From: an uncultured Oscillospiraceae bacterium
Lineage (GTDB): Bacteria; Bacillota; Clostridia; Oscillospirales; Oscillospiraceae
Assembly: GCA_950097245.1 (NCBI GenBank)
Contig: CATNCS010000022.1
Coordinates: 1-33,181, forward strand
Direction of reading: 5' to 3'
Length of the DNA stretch: 33,181 nucleotides
Shown here: in pieces, positions 24,422-31,845 of the stretch
How positions within the stretch are numbered: position 1 is the stretch's first letter
Layout of the letters: each line of letters opens with the position of its first letter
The notes under the pieces: generated by a model
What the model was told of the DNA's origin: nothing
The model's input: the letters and a program-made list of their open reading frames with translations, nothing else
The model's database searches: none
Position numbers and translations under genes: made by a program

Positions 24422-25807
24422 TTAGCTGAACTGGTTCCAGTAGCCCATGACGAAGATGAACAGCACGATCACAGGCAGGATATAGCTGACATAGAACCGC
24501 ACGCCCTTGGGGAACGACAGGCCGTCGCCGATGTTGGCCTCGGCCAGGAAGCTGTCCCAGCCCCAGCCTCTTTTGCTGGTGCAGAACAGCACGTACAGCA
24601 GAGAGCCCAGAGGCAGGATGTTCTGAGAGACCAGGAAGTCCTCGATGCCGGAGACATCCATCCCCAGCACGGTGAACCCGGACCACAGGTTGGACCCCAG
24701 CACGCAGGGCATGGACAGCAGGAACACGCCGATCAGGTTCACCAGCACCGCCTTTTTCCGGGACAGCCCCCACCGGTCCATGGTGAAGGAGATGATGTTC
24801 TCAAACACAGCAATCACCGTGGACAGGGCGGCGAAGGACAGGAACAGGAAGAAGGCGCCGCCCCACAGCCGGCCCATGGGCATGGCGTTGAAGATGTTGG
24901 GCAGGGTGACAAAGACCAGGGCGGACCCCTCCCCGGTGGACACGCCGAAGGCGGAACAGGCGGGGAAGATAATCAGCCCAGCCACAAAGGCCACGCAGGT
25001 GTCCAGCACGCCGATGCGCAGGGCCTCACCGGCCAGCCGGTGCTCCTTGCCGATATAGCTGCCGAATATGGCAATGGCCCCGATGCCCAAAGACAGGGTG
25101 AAGAAAGCCTGTCCCATGGCGGCGAACACCGCCTCGCCCAGAATCCAATTGCCTTCGGCGTCATACATCAGGTTGCGGAAGTTGGGCTGAAGGTAGAAGC
25201 GCAGGCCCTCCCCCGCCCCGGGCAGCAGGACGGAGTTGGCCGCCAGCACCACCATCAGGGCCAGCAGGCAGACCATCATCACCTTGTTCACCCGCTCCAC
25301 GCCGTTACGCAGGCCCTGATTGCAGACATACATACCGATACACACCACAAGGATCATGTAGGCCGTCATGGTCCCCGGACAGCTGAGCAGGTCGGTGAAC
25401 CTGCCGGCCACACCGTCTGCGTCCAGGCCGGTAAAGCTCCCCCGGAGCATCTCCACAAAGTAGTACAGCAGCCAGCCGGCGATGACGGTGTAGAACATCA
25501 TCAGCAGGTAGTTGCCCGCAAAGCCCACGTAGCTGTACCAGTGCCACTTCGTCCCTTTGGGCTCCAGCCGCTGGAAGGACAGGGCGATGCTCCGCTGGCT
25601 GGCCCGGCCTACGGCCAGCTCCATCACCATGACGGGCAGGCCCAGGATCACTAAAAACAGCAGATACAGCAGCACAAAAGCCGCTCCGCCGTATTTCCCC
25701 GTGATGTAGGGGAAGCGCCACACGTTGCCCAGGCCGATGGCGCAGCCCGCTGAGATGAGCACAAAGCCCAGGCGGGAAGAAAATGTCTCTCGTTTCTCCA
25801 TTGACAA
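24422..25807 (-). CDS. sodium-dependent transporter, NSS (LeuT/MhsT) family
   Basis: 461 aa, about 11-12 membrane helices. The signature of TM1 with its unwound centre is clear: GCAIGLGNVWRFPYITGKYGG. The TM6 and TM8 regions (GQAFFTLSLGIGAIAIFGSY, FLSFAALSTVIAVFENI) also fit. Members take up amino acids with sodium; the substrate cannot be read with confidence. I keep the TTG start at 25807, seven bases after AGGAG; the ATG two codons later would sit 13 bases away. The start codon overlaps the -35 box of the small RNA on the other strand. Confidence 0.92.
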   Translation of the reverse strand: MSMEKRETFSSRLGFVLISAGCAIGLGNVWRFPYITGKYGGAAFVLLYLLFLVILGLPVMVMELAVGRASQRSIALSFQRLEPKGTKWHWYSYVGFAGNYLLMMFYTVIAGWLLYYFVEMLRGSFTGLDADGVAGRFTDLLSCPGTMTAYMILVVCIGMYVCNQGLRNGVERVNKVMMVCLLALMVVLAANSVLLPGAGEGLRFYLQPNFRNLMYDAEGNWILGEAVFAAMGQAFFTLSLGIGAIAIFGSYIGKEHRLAGEALRIGVLDTCVAFVAGLIIFPACSAFGVSTGEGSALVFVTLPNIFNAMPMGRLWGGAFFLFLSFAALSTVIAVFENIISFTMDRWGLSRKKAVLVNLIGVFLLSMPCVLGSNLWSGFTVLGMDVSGIEDFLVSQNILPLGSLLYVLFCTSKRGWGWDSFLAEANIGDGLSFPKGVRFYVSYILPVIVLFIFVMGYWNQFS

Positions 25808-25829
25808 TCCAAGTCTCCTTTGCTATAAT
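25801..25829 (+). promoter_or_regulatory. perfect-consensus promoter of a small RNA
   Basis: TTGACA (25801-25806), 17 bases, TATAAT (25824-25829) on the plus strand, with no plus-strand protein gene behind it until 26182. Confidence 0.88.
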
Positions 25830-25835
25830 AAACGC

Positions 25836-25937
25836 AAGAGGGGCCAACCTGGTGGTGCAGGTCACACGGCTCTCCCTCAAAGATTTAGAATCTGTAGAAA
25901 AGCCGGTTCCTTACACAGGGGGGCCGGTTATTTCTTT
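25836..25937 (+). ncRNA. predicted antitoxin-like small RNA, about 100 nt
   Basis: Bounded by the consensus promoter at 25801-25829 and the hairpin at 25901-25929 followed by ATTTCTTT. It contains no ORF with a ribosome site. Near the 5' end are GCAAGAGGGG (25834-25843, at or just before the start), which is repeated in the facing peptide transcript, and a hairpin ACCTG-GTGGTG-CAGGT. Its 3' end is antisense to the 3' end and stop codon of the peptide gene at 25928-26005. By analogy with par/Fst and other type I systems it may repress that peptide. Ends are predicted from sequence only. Confidence 0.65.
25901..25937. terminator. shared terminator of the small RNA and peptide gene
   Basis: Plus-strand RNA: AGCCGGTTCC pairs with GGGGCCGGTT (10 bp, three G-U pairs), nine-base loop, then ATTTCTTT. 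On the minus strand the stem is weaker but is followed by TTTTC. Confidence 0.65.
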
Positions 25938-26005
25938 ATGTTGATGATGCCGAAAATAACAACGGCGAGCAGGTTAAGTAGTGACAGGACTTCTAACACT
26001 GACAT
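25928..26005 (-). CDS. small hydrophobic peptide, candidate type I toxin
   Basis: 25 aa, too short for usual gene calling. It begins MSVLEVLSLLNLLAVV and ends in NIKK: one membrane helix with a basic C-terminal tail, like Fst and holin-like toxin peptides. GGAGG lies seven bases before ATG 26005, but it is locked in a stem (26006-26031) that ends right at the start codon. Its own promoter is upstream. It faces a small RNA gene and both end at a common hairpin. Related peptides in known systems damage the membrane when overproduced. Toxicity here is inference from size, shape and layout; coding potential cannot be tested by codon statistics at this length. Confidence 0.65.
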   Translation of the reverse strand: MSVLEVLSLLNLLAVVIFGIINIKK

Positions 26006-26031
26006 CTTGTCACCTCCTTGCGGAGGTCAAG
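26006..26031 (-). promoter_or_regulatory. ribosome-site-sequestering stem-loop of the small peptide gene
   Basis: Minus strand: CTTG-ACCTCC, loop GCAA (GNRA type), GGAGGT-GA-CAAG: ten pairs with a two-base bulge. The ribosome site is the right arm and the ATG follows at once. Confidence 0.75.
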
Positions 26032-26052
26032 CCGTTCCCCTCTTGCCCGAAT

Positions 26053-26082
26053 ACTATACCATAGAACTGCCAGTTGGGACAA
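26053..26082 (-). promoter_or_regulatory. promoter of the small peptide gene
   Basis: Minus strand: TTGTCC (26082-26077), 18 bases, TATAGT (26058-26053). Confidence 0.6.
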
Positions 26083-26096
26083 GCCCTCTTTTTCCG

Positions 26097-26125
26097 AAAA
26101 ATTCCCCTTGACAGGGGAATTTTTT
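26097..26125. terminator. perfect palindrome, bidirectional terminator with a -35 box in its loop
   Basis: AAAAATTCCCC-TTGACA-GGGGAATTTTT: 11-bp perfect stem with A and T runs on both sides. The loop is the -35 hexamer of the next promoter. Confidence 0.65.
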
Positions 26126-26135
26126 GCGCTATAAT
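26108..26135 (+). promoter_or_regulatory. promoter of the radical-SAM repair gene
   Basis: TTGACA (26108-26113), 16 bases, TATAAT (26130-26135). Confidence 0.85.
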
Positions 26136-26154
26136 AATAGTACAAAAGTTCTAT

Positions 26155-26168
26155 CGAACATGTTTTCG
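26155..26168. promoter_or_regulatory. LexA-like (SOS) box
   Basis: CGAACATGTTTTCG against the Firmicute LexA pattern CGAAC-N4-GTTCG: one mismatch. It lies between the promoter and the ATG, where binding would block transcription. Confidence 0.65.
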
Positions 26169-26181
26169 CAAGGAGGTCCCC

Positions 26182-27441
26182 ATGGAGCTGCTGGACAAGC
26201 TGAACATTTTAGCCGATGCCGCCAAGTACGATGCCGCCTGCACCTCCAGCGGGCTGGACCGCTCCGGACGGCCGGGGACCATCGGCAGCACCATGATGGC
26301 GGGGTGCTGCCACTCCTTCTCCGCCGATGGCCGGTGCGTCACCCTGCTGAAGGTGCTGCAAACCAACTTCTGCGTCTACGACTGCCAGTACTGTGTCAAC
26401 CGCCGGTCCAACGACGTGCCCCGGGCCGCCTTCACCCCGGAGGAGCTGTGCGAGCTGACCATTGGCTTCTACCGCCGCAACTACATCGAGGGGCTGTTTC
26501 TGTCCTCGGCGGTGATCCAAAGCCCGGACTACACCACCGAGCTGATGATAAAAACCCTGCGTATCCTCCGGGAGGTCCACCGCTTCGGGGGCTACATCCA
26601 CGCCAAGGCCATCCCGGGGGCCGACCCCCTGCTCACCCGGCGGCTGGGCCTGCTGGCCGACCGGCTGAGCGTGAACATCGAGCTGCCCTCCTCCCCCAGC
26701 CTGGCGCTGCTGGCCCCGGATAAGAAAAAGGAGGCCATCCTCACCCCCATGGCCCAGATCCGGGACGGCATCACCCAGTCCAAGCAGGAGCTCGCCGTCT
26801 ACCGCCACGCCCCCCGGTTTGCCCCGGCGGGCCAGTCCACCCAGATGATCGTGGGGGCCACCCCGGAGAGTGACAAGCACATCCTCACCCTCACCCAGGC
26901 CCTCTACGACCGCTATCAGCTGAAGAGGGTGTTCTACTCCGCCTACATGCCGGTCAGTCCCCTGGTGCCGGTGGCGGAGGACTACAAGCCCCCCCTCCTC
27001 CGGGAGCACCGGCTGTATCAGGCGGACTGGCTGCTGCGGTACTACCACTTCCGGGCGGAGGAGATTCTGGACGAGGACCAGCCCGACCTGGACCCCCGGA
27101 TGGACCCCAAGTGCTGCTGGGCCCTGCGCCACCTGGAGTTCTTCCCGGTGGAGGTCAACCGGGCGGACTACGAGTCCCTGCTCCGGGTGCCCGGGCTGGG
27201 GGTGCGGTCGGCCAGGCGCATCCTGCGGGCCCGGCGGGTGGGGCCGCTCAATTTCGAGGGCCTGAAGCGGCTGGGGGTGGTGCTCAAACGGGCCCAGTAC
27301 TTCCTCACCTGCTCCGGGCGGATGATGCAGGGCCTGCGGGTCAGCGAGGACGGCCTGCTCCGCCACCTGGTCTCCCTGGAGGCCCCCGCCCTGGCCGCCC
27401 CTATGCCGGAACAGCTGTCGCTGTTTGACAGCGCGGTGTAG
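26182..27441 (+). CDS. putative DNA modification/repair radical SAM protein (TIGR03916 type)
   Basis: 419 aa from ATG 26182 (AAGGAGG before it). The radical-SAM cluster ligands are Cys 64, 68 and 71 (NFCVYDCQYC). The barrel follows, and a C-terminal helix-hairpin-helix DNA-binding motif is at about 335-375 (LLRVPGLGVRSARRILRARR). The family is predicted to act on DNA, but its reaction is unknown. Partners in other genomes are the TIGR03915 protein, present here as the next gene, and often a uracil-DNA glycosylase, not seen here. The LexA-like box upstream fits SOS control. Confidence 0.9.
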   Translation: MELLDKLNILADAAKYDAACTSSGLDRSGRPGTIGSTMMAGCCHSFSADGRCVTLLKVLQTNFCVYDCQYCVNRRSNDVPRAAFTPEELCELTIGFYRRNYIEGLFLSSAVIQSPDYTTELMIKTLRILREVHRFGGYIHAKAIPGADPLLTRRLGLLADRLSVNIELPSSPSLALLAPDKKKEAILTPMAQIRDGITQSKQELAVYRHAPRFAPAGQSTQMIVGATPESDKHILTLTQALYDRYQLKRVFYSAYMPVSPLVPVAEDYKPPLLREHRLYQADWLLRYYHFRAEEILDEDQPDLDPRMDPKCCWALRHLEFFPVEVNRADYESLLRVPGLGVRSARRILRARRVGPLNFEGLKRLGVVLKRAQYFLTCSGRMMQGLRVSEDGLLRHLVSLEAPALAAPMPEQLSLFDSAV

Positions 27442-27453
27442 GGGATAAAAAAG

Positions 27454-27605
27454 CCTTCCCCTTTAGGGGAAGGTGGCAGCGCGGAAGGCGCTGACGGATG
27501 AGGCCGTTTCTGTGAAGACTCTGTTTGCTTCGCATATTTCACCTATGGCGAAATACCTCATCAGTCTCGCTTCGCTCGACAGCTTCCCCTAAAGGGGAAG
27601 CCTTT
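27454..27605. repeat. dispersed repeat, two inverted copies (locus 2)
   Basis: Copy 27454-27503 matches 22111-22160 except for about 13 middle bases. Copy 27556-27605 is identical over 50 bp to 22044-22093. The order of the two copies is reversed relative to locus 1. Confidence 0.88.
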
Positions 27606-27644
27606 CCCTGCGGGGGACGAGGGTTTTGAAAGGAGGTGGTCCGC

Positions 27645-28427
27645 ATGAATTGGACCCAAATTTCCTGCCAATACGACGGCAGCTATTTTGGCTTTCTCTC
27701 CTGCGTGTTTGACTGCTACGTCAACCGGGAGGAGCCGGTGGAGTTTCGCACGCCGGAGGATATGTGCTGCTCCCTCTATCCCCTGCGGGCGGTGGTGACG
27801 GACGAGGGGCACGCACGGCGGGTGTACCGGTCCTTTGCCAAGTTCGGGGCGGAGGGCCGGCGGCTGGCGGTGCGGACCTTTCTCACCTGTCTGCCCGACA
27901 GGGAGCTGTGGCTGTGGCGCTACCTCCGCCTGGCCTATGAACAGGGCCCTGCAATAGGCCGGAATCTCACCGACCCCACGGTGGACAAGGTGCGCAAGGC
28001 GGTGTGGCACCTGGAGCACGAGGCCCACCAGTACAAGGGCTTTACCCGGTTCTCTGAGCTGGAGGGGTTGCTGGTGGGAGAAATCGAGCCCAAAAACCGG
28101 GTACTCCCCCTGCTGCGGGCCCACTTTTGCGGCCGCTACCCCCAGGAAAACTTTGTCCTCCACGACCGCACCCACGGGGAGGCCCTGTTCCACCGGTCCG
28201 GCTCCCGGGGCAGCGCTGTCCTGCCGGTGGAGAACTTCCAGATAGGCCCCGCCGGGGCGGAGGAGCTGGCCTACCGAAAGCTGTGGCGGACCTTTTACGA
28301 CACCATCGCAATTGAGGGGCGGTACAACCCCAGATGCCGCATGACCAACATGCCCAAGCGGTATTGGGCCATGATGACCGAGTTTCAGGAGGAGTGGGAT
28401 ACCGCGCTGCCCGAGGTCCGCAAGTAG
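27645..28427 (+). CDS. TIGR03915-family putative DNA repair protein
   Basis: 260 aa from ATG 27645 with AAGGAGGTGG upstream; the GTG at 27636 lies in that site. Recognisable family features are the start (YDGSYFGFLSCVFDCY), the middle (DPTVDKVRKAVWHLEHEAHQ, YKGFTRFSELEG) and the end (WRTFYDTIAIEGRYNPRCRM, MPKRYWAMMTEFQE). The family co-occurs with the TIGR03916 radical-SAM protein encoded just upstream; they are predicted to act together on damaged or modified DNA. Function is not established. The inverted repeat pair lies between the two genes, leaving about 200 bases. Confidence 0.9.
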   Translation: MNWTQISCQYDGSYFGFLSCVFDCYVNREEPVEFRTPEDMCCSLYPLRAVVTDEGHARRVYRSFAKFGAEGRRLAVRTFLTCLPDRELWLWRYLRLAYEQGPAIGRNLTDPTVDKVRKAVWHLEHEAHQYKGFTRFSELEGLLVGEIEPKNRVLPLLRAHFCGRYPQENFVLHDRTHGEALFHRSGSRGSAVLPVENFQIGPAGAEELAYRKLWRTFYDTIAIEGRYNPRCRMTNMPKRYWAMMTEFQEEWDTALPEVRK

Positions 28428-28433
28428 CGTTCC

Positions 28434-28463
28434 GCCCCGGACGGTTTTCAAACCGTCCGGGGC
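28434..28463. terminator. terminator between convergent genes
   Basis: GCCCCGGACGGTTT / AAACCGTCCGGGGC, 14-bp perfect stem with a two-base gap at the tip; tail TTATAATTTC on the plus strand. Confidence 0.8.
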
Positions 28464-28473
28464 TTATAATTTC

Positions 28474-29931
28474 TCACTGCAGCACTGAGGCCCAGGGGGT
28501 CTTGCCGGCATCAAATGTCTTGTAGCCCTTGTCCAGAATCTGGCTCATGTACTGGACCTTGGCCCTCAGGCCGGGGTCGGAGCAGCCCGAAATGACGCTG
28601 TCCGTCCGGTGCCACAGGTAGGCCCAGGTGTCAGCCCAGTCCTCCGGACGGCTGGTCATAGCATAGGCGGAAACGTAGCTCATGGGACCGGTGCTCAGCC
28701 CCTCCCAGGTGGAACAGGTGCTGCTCCAGCCGTTGAGGACGGCGGCGGAGCTCATAACCATGTGGCCCATCTCGTGGCTGTAGTACTGGGCGTCGCCCAT
28801 GCCGGTGTAGTAGATCTGGTCCACCTTTTGGGCGTCGCCGGAGTAGTCGTAGACGTGTACGCCGTAGCTCTGCACCCCTTCAAAGGTGTAGGGACACAGA
28901 ATGATTTCGGCGGTGCGCTTGCCCTTCTTCTGGGCCATCTCCTTCAGGAAGCCCTCGGGGTAGAGGTCGTAGGCCCTCTTCATCGTTGACAGCTCCATCA
29001 GGACGTAGTTGAAATACTCCCCGTCAAAGCTGAACTGCTCCATATCGCCGTACTGAATCAGCCCCGCCTCCTTGGGGGTCCACTCGGGGAGATAGAAAAT
29101 CTGGATGCCGATCTCCTCCTCCAGGGCCCGGCAAAAGCTGTAGGCCACGTCATTGGAGTAGTGGATACGGCTCTTGCCTGTAAAATCTGTCCCGTCGGCC
29201 AGCCTGCTGCCGCTCTCCGCGCCGCCGGAGACCTTGTCCCAGTCAATCTGCTTCCACTTCTCCGGGTGGAGCAGGCTGACTATCATGGTGCAGCACTCCG
29301 CCCGGGTGGCGCCGGCGTTGGGCCTGAAGTCGCCCCGCTCGTTTACCCCGGAGATGATTCCCTGGCTGTACATCCAGCAGACCTCCCCCTGGTAGGGGCT
29401 GGACGCCACCTCGGTGTAGTAGTCGCCGATAAGCTGCGGCGTCTTTGGGGGAATCCCAATCTCCTGATCGTACTCCTTGCTCACCATGTAGACCATAACC
29501 AGGATGTGGGCAATTTCAGCCCGGGTGGCCGGCCTGCTCCACAGCGCCTTGTCCCAATCCCAGGCCAGAACACCGCACATCCCGGCCCGGACGAGATAGG
29601 GGTTGGCCCAGTAGTCCCCGTTTTCCTCCCGGGCCTCCTCTTCCAGCTCCGCGATGCGGCTGCCGCCGAACTGCTCTCTGAGAATCTCATCAACAGGAAA
29701 TACGCCCAGCGCCATCACGGCCACCTCCGCCCGGGTGATGGCGCCGTCGGGCTGAAAGGTGCCGTCCTCATAGCCGCTGACGCCCCCCAGTCCGGCCAGC
29801 TCGGTGACATAGGGGTAGAACCAGTCGCCGGATTTGACGTCGCGGAAGGAGGCGCTCCCCGCCGCCACGGCCGGCAGGGGCAGAATCAGCGCCAGGGCGC
29901 ACAGCAGGGATAGATACCTCGCCTTTTTCAT
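28474..29931 (-). CDS. surface protein with three SLH domains and a metallopeptidase-like HExxH domain
   Basis: 485 aa from ATG 29931 (AAGGAG ten bases upstream). Signal peptide 1-23 (LPLPAVAAGS). Three SLH domains span about 27-260, each with the SLH end pattern (GYEDGTFQPDGAITRAE, WSRPATRAEIAHI, NERGDFRPNAGATRAE). The C-terminal part, about 265-485, has HEMGH at 386-390 with Tyr before it (YYSHEMGHMVM), then a possible third ligand downstream that I cannot name. HExxH binds zinc in many secreted proteases. I do not recognise the peptidase family. It is likely bound to the cell wall through the SLH part. Confidence 0.82.
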   Translation of the reverse strand: MKKARYLSLLCALALILPLPAVAAGSASFRDVKSGDWFYPYVTELAGLGGVSGYEDGTFQPDGAITRAEVAVMALGVFPVDEILREQFGGSRIAELEEEAREENGDYWANPYLVRAGMCGVLAWDWDKALWSRPATRAEIAHILVMVYMVSKEYDQEIGIPPKTPQLIGDYYTEVASSPYQGEVCWMYSQGIISGVNERGDFRPNAGATRAECCTMIVSLLHPEKWKQIDWDKVSGGAESGSRLADGTDFTGKSRIHYSNDVAYSFCRALEEEIGIQIFYLPEWTPKEAGLIQYGDMEQFSFDGEYFNYVLMELSTMKRAYDLYPEGFLKEMAQKKGKRTAEIILCPYTFEGVQSYGVHVYDYSGDAQKVDQIYYTGMGDAQYYSHEMGHMVMSSAAVLNGWSSTCSTWEGLSTGPMSYVSAYAMTSRPEDWADTWAYLWHRTDSVISGCSDPGLRAKVQYMSQILDKGYKTFDAGKTPWASVLQ

Positions 29932-29956
29932 TTCGCACAAGCTCCTTTTTATTCTG

Positions 29957-29990
29957 ATAAAATTGCCCGGACAGCCAGGCCGTCCGGGCA
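29957..29990 (-). terminator. terminator after pfkA
   Basis: Minus strand: TGCCCGGAC / GTCCGGGCA, nine-base loop, then ATTTTATC. Confidence 0.75.
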
Positions 29991-30000
29991 CCTCGTTTGG

Positions 30001-31011
30001 TTAAAGCCTGATGGCTCCGCCGTTGGTCACTGCCTCCAGCACGGAGTAGAGACTCATATCAAACTCCTTGGTCATAGTCAGGGCCTCCTCCATCTCCAGG
30101 TCCGTCAAATGGCCTCTCTGCACCGCGATGATCCGGTTGCCCTTGCCCTCCATCAGGGTGTTGACCGCCATATATCCCATACGGCTGGCTGTCTCCCGGT
30201 CCCGGGCGCTGGGAGAGCCGCCACGCTGGATGTGTCCGGGGACGGTGACCCGGGGATCGATGCCGATCTCCTCATGGATGCGTTCGGCGATGTCAAAGGC
30301 GCTGCCTGCCCCCTCAGCCACCACCACCATATAGTGGGTGGTGCCGGCCAGCCGGGCTCGGCGGATCTTTTCCACCACGTCCCGCTCAAAGTCCACCGGG
30401 CGCTCGGGAATCAGCACGGCGGTTGCGCCCACGGCGGTGCCCACGTACAGGGCCAGGTAGCCGGCGTGGCGGCCCATGACCTCTACCACAGAGCAGCGCT
30501 CGTGGGACTGCATGGTATCCCGCAGCTTATCAATACACTCAATGGCGGTATTGCAGGCGGTGTCGAAGCCGATGGTGTAGTAGGAGCAGCCGATGTCGTT
30601 GTCGATGGTGGCGGGGATGCCGATCACGTCCAGCTTGTGCCCCCGCTCCGCCACCTGGCGGGACAGGGCCAGCGCCCCCCGGAAGGTGCCGTCGCCGCCG
30701 ATGGCCACAATGCCGTCCAGTCCCAGCAGCTTGCAGGTGCCGATGGCCTTCTCCCGGCCCGCCTCGTCCAGGAACTCCTTGCTGCGGGCGGTGTACAGGA
30801 TGGTGCCGCCCCGGTTGATAATGTGGCTGACGCTGCTGCTGTCCAGGCGGACAAAGTCGCTGCTGATCAGGCCGCTCCAGCCCCGGCGAATGCCGATGCA
30901 CTCAATCCCGTTGCCAATCGCCGTACGGACCACTGCCCGGACCGCCGCGTTCATGCCCGGCGCGTCGCCGCCGCTGGTCAGTACGCCGATCCGCTTCATT
31001 TTGTTAGCCAT
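30001..31011 (-). CDS. pfkA: ATP-dependent 6-phosphofructokinase
   Basis: 336 aa, AAGGAGG eight bases before ATG 31011. It phosphorylates fructose 6-phosphate in glycolysis. Motifs: LTSGGDAPGMNAAVR at the ATP site, AIGGDGTFRGA (GGDGT rather than the GGDD of PPi enzymes), and PATIDNDIGCSYYTIGFDTA with the catalytic Asp. MGRHAGYLAL and GHIQRGGSPSARDR bind substrate. Length is slightly above the usual 320 aa. It is a single-gene unit with its own promoter and terminator. Confidence 0.96.
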   Translation of the reverse strand: MANKMKRIGVLTSGGDAPGMNAAVRAVVRTAIGNGIECIGIRRGWSGLISSDFVRLDSSSVSHIINRGGTILYTARSKEFLDEAGREKAIGTCKLLGLDGIVAIGGDGTFRGALALSRQVAERGHKLDVIGIPATIDNDIGCSYYTIGFDTACNTAIECIDKLRDTMQSHERCSVVEVMGRHAGYLALYVGTAVGATAVLIPERPVDFERDVVEKIRRARLAGTTHYMVVVAEGAGSAFDIAERIHEEIGIDPRVTVPGHIQRGGSPSARDRETASRMGYMAVNTLMEGKGNRIIAVQRGHLTDLEMEEALTMTKEFDMSLYSVLEAVTNGGAIRL

Positions 31012-31077
31012 AATGCTGACCTCCTTATATATATTACGGCCCCTCCGTTTCAGGCGCCGCCTGCTTGAATCTCTTCA

Positions 31078-31106
31078 ATTATGTCATTGATTCCCCGGAA
31101 TGTCAA
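31078..31106 (-). promoter_or_regulatory. promoter of pfkA
   Basis: Minus strand: TTGACA (31106-31101), 17 bases, CATAAT (31083-31078). The spacer holds a short dyad, ATTCC-CC-GGAAT. Confidence 0.75.
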
Positions 31107-31195
31107 GAATCAAGGACCCGCCAGACCCATGAAACCGCAATAATTTTTCCCGCCGGCGGCCCGGAAAAATTATCTAAAAAAATCTCATTTTCCTG

Positions 31196-31224
31196 TTGAC
31201 AAGTCGGGTGCGGTTTAGTATAAT
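31196..31224 (+). promoter_or_regulatory. perfect-consensus promoter of the tRNA cluster
   Basis: TTGACA (31196-31201), 17 bases, TATAAT (31219-31224), about 30 bases before the first tRNA. Confidence 0.92.
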
Positions 31225-31256
31225 AATCAAGCCGTCGCAAATGAGGCGGCAGACCG

Positions 31257-31332
31257 GGGAGCATAGCTCAGCTGGTAGAGCACATGCCTTACAAGCATGG
31301 GGTCACAGGTTCGAGCCCTGTTGTTCCCACCA
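31257..31332 (+). tRNA. tRNA-Val (anticodon TAC)
   Basis: 76 bases with encoded CCA. Acceptor GGGAGCA / TGTTCCC, anticodon loop CTTACAA, T-loop GGTTCGAGCC. Confidence 0.97.
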
Positions 31333-31363
31333 CTTTGACCCCCCTTATCCCCCGGGACTACCT

Positions 31364-31424
<61 letters not shown>

Positions 31425-31440
<16 letters not shown>

Positions 31441-31510
31441 CTTTTTCTTCATCCGGTCGGTGAGTTTGTCCCGCCGTCGGATGAGGCAAAGGCCCCTTCC
31501 GCGTCGCCAC
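31425..31510 (+). repeat. 17-bp direct repeat of the tRNA-Asp 3' end
   Basis: CCCTTCCGCGTCGCCAC at 31425-31441 and again at 31494-31510, 69 bases apart. The second copy has no tRNA body. Confidence 0.92.
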
Positions 31511-31512
31511 CC

Positions 31513-31588
<76 letters not shown>

Positions 31589-31620
31589 CCCCCGCGGTGC
31601 AAGCTGCGGGGGACCCAAAT

Positions 31621-31696
31621 GCGAGTGTAGCTCATCTGGTAGAGCGCCACCTTGCCAAGGTGGAGGTAGCGAGTTCGAGCCTCGTCACTCGCTCCA
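31621..31696 (+). tRNA. tRNA-Gly (anticodon GCC)
   Basis: 76 bases with encoded CCA. Acceptor GCGAGTG / CACTCGC, anticodon loop TTGCCAA. Confidence 0.97.
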
Positions 31697-31730
31697 AAAC
31701 GGGGCAAAGCTTCCTTTGCCCCGTTTTTCT
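31697..31730 (+). terminator. terminator within the tRNA cluster
   Basis: AAACGGGGCAAAG / CTTTGCCCCGTTT, 13-bp perfect stem, four-base loop, then TTCT. It ends the Val-Asp-Phe-Gly transcript before tRNA-Cys. Confidence 0.88.
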
Positions 31731-31741
31731 CAAAATTGAAC

Positions 31742-31816
31742 GGTGCCATAGCCAAGTGGTAAGGCAGAGCTCTGCAAAAGCTCCACTCCCCAGTTCAAAT
31801 CTGGGTGGCACCTCCA
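31742..31816 (+). tRNA. tRNA-Cys (anticodon GCA)
   Basis: 75 bases with encoded CCA. Acceptor GGTGCCA / TGGCACC, anticodon loop CTGCAAA. It lies after the terminator, so it needs read-through or its own promoter, which I do not see. Confidence 0.96.
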
Positions 31817-31845
31817 GCCTGTGTTGATAAAAAAGATGCAGGCGG

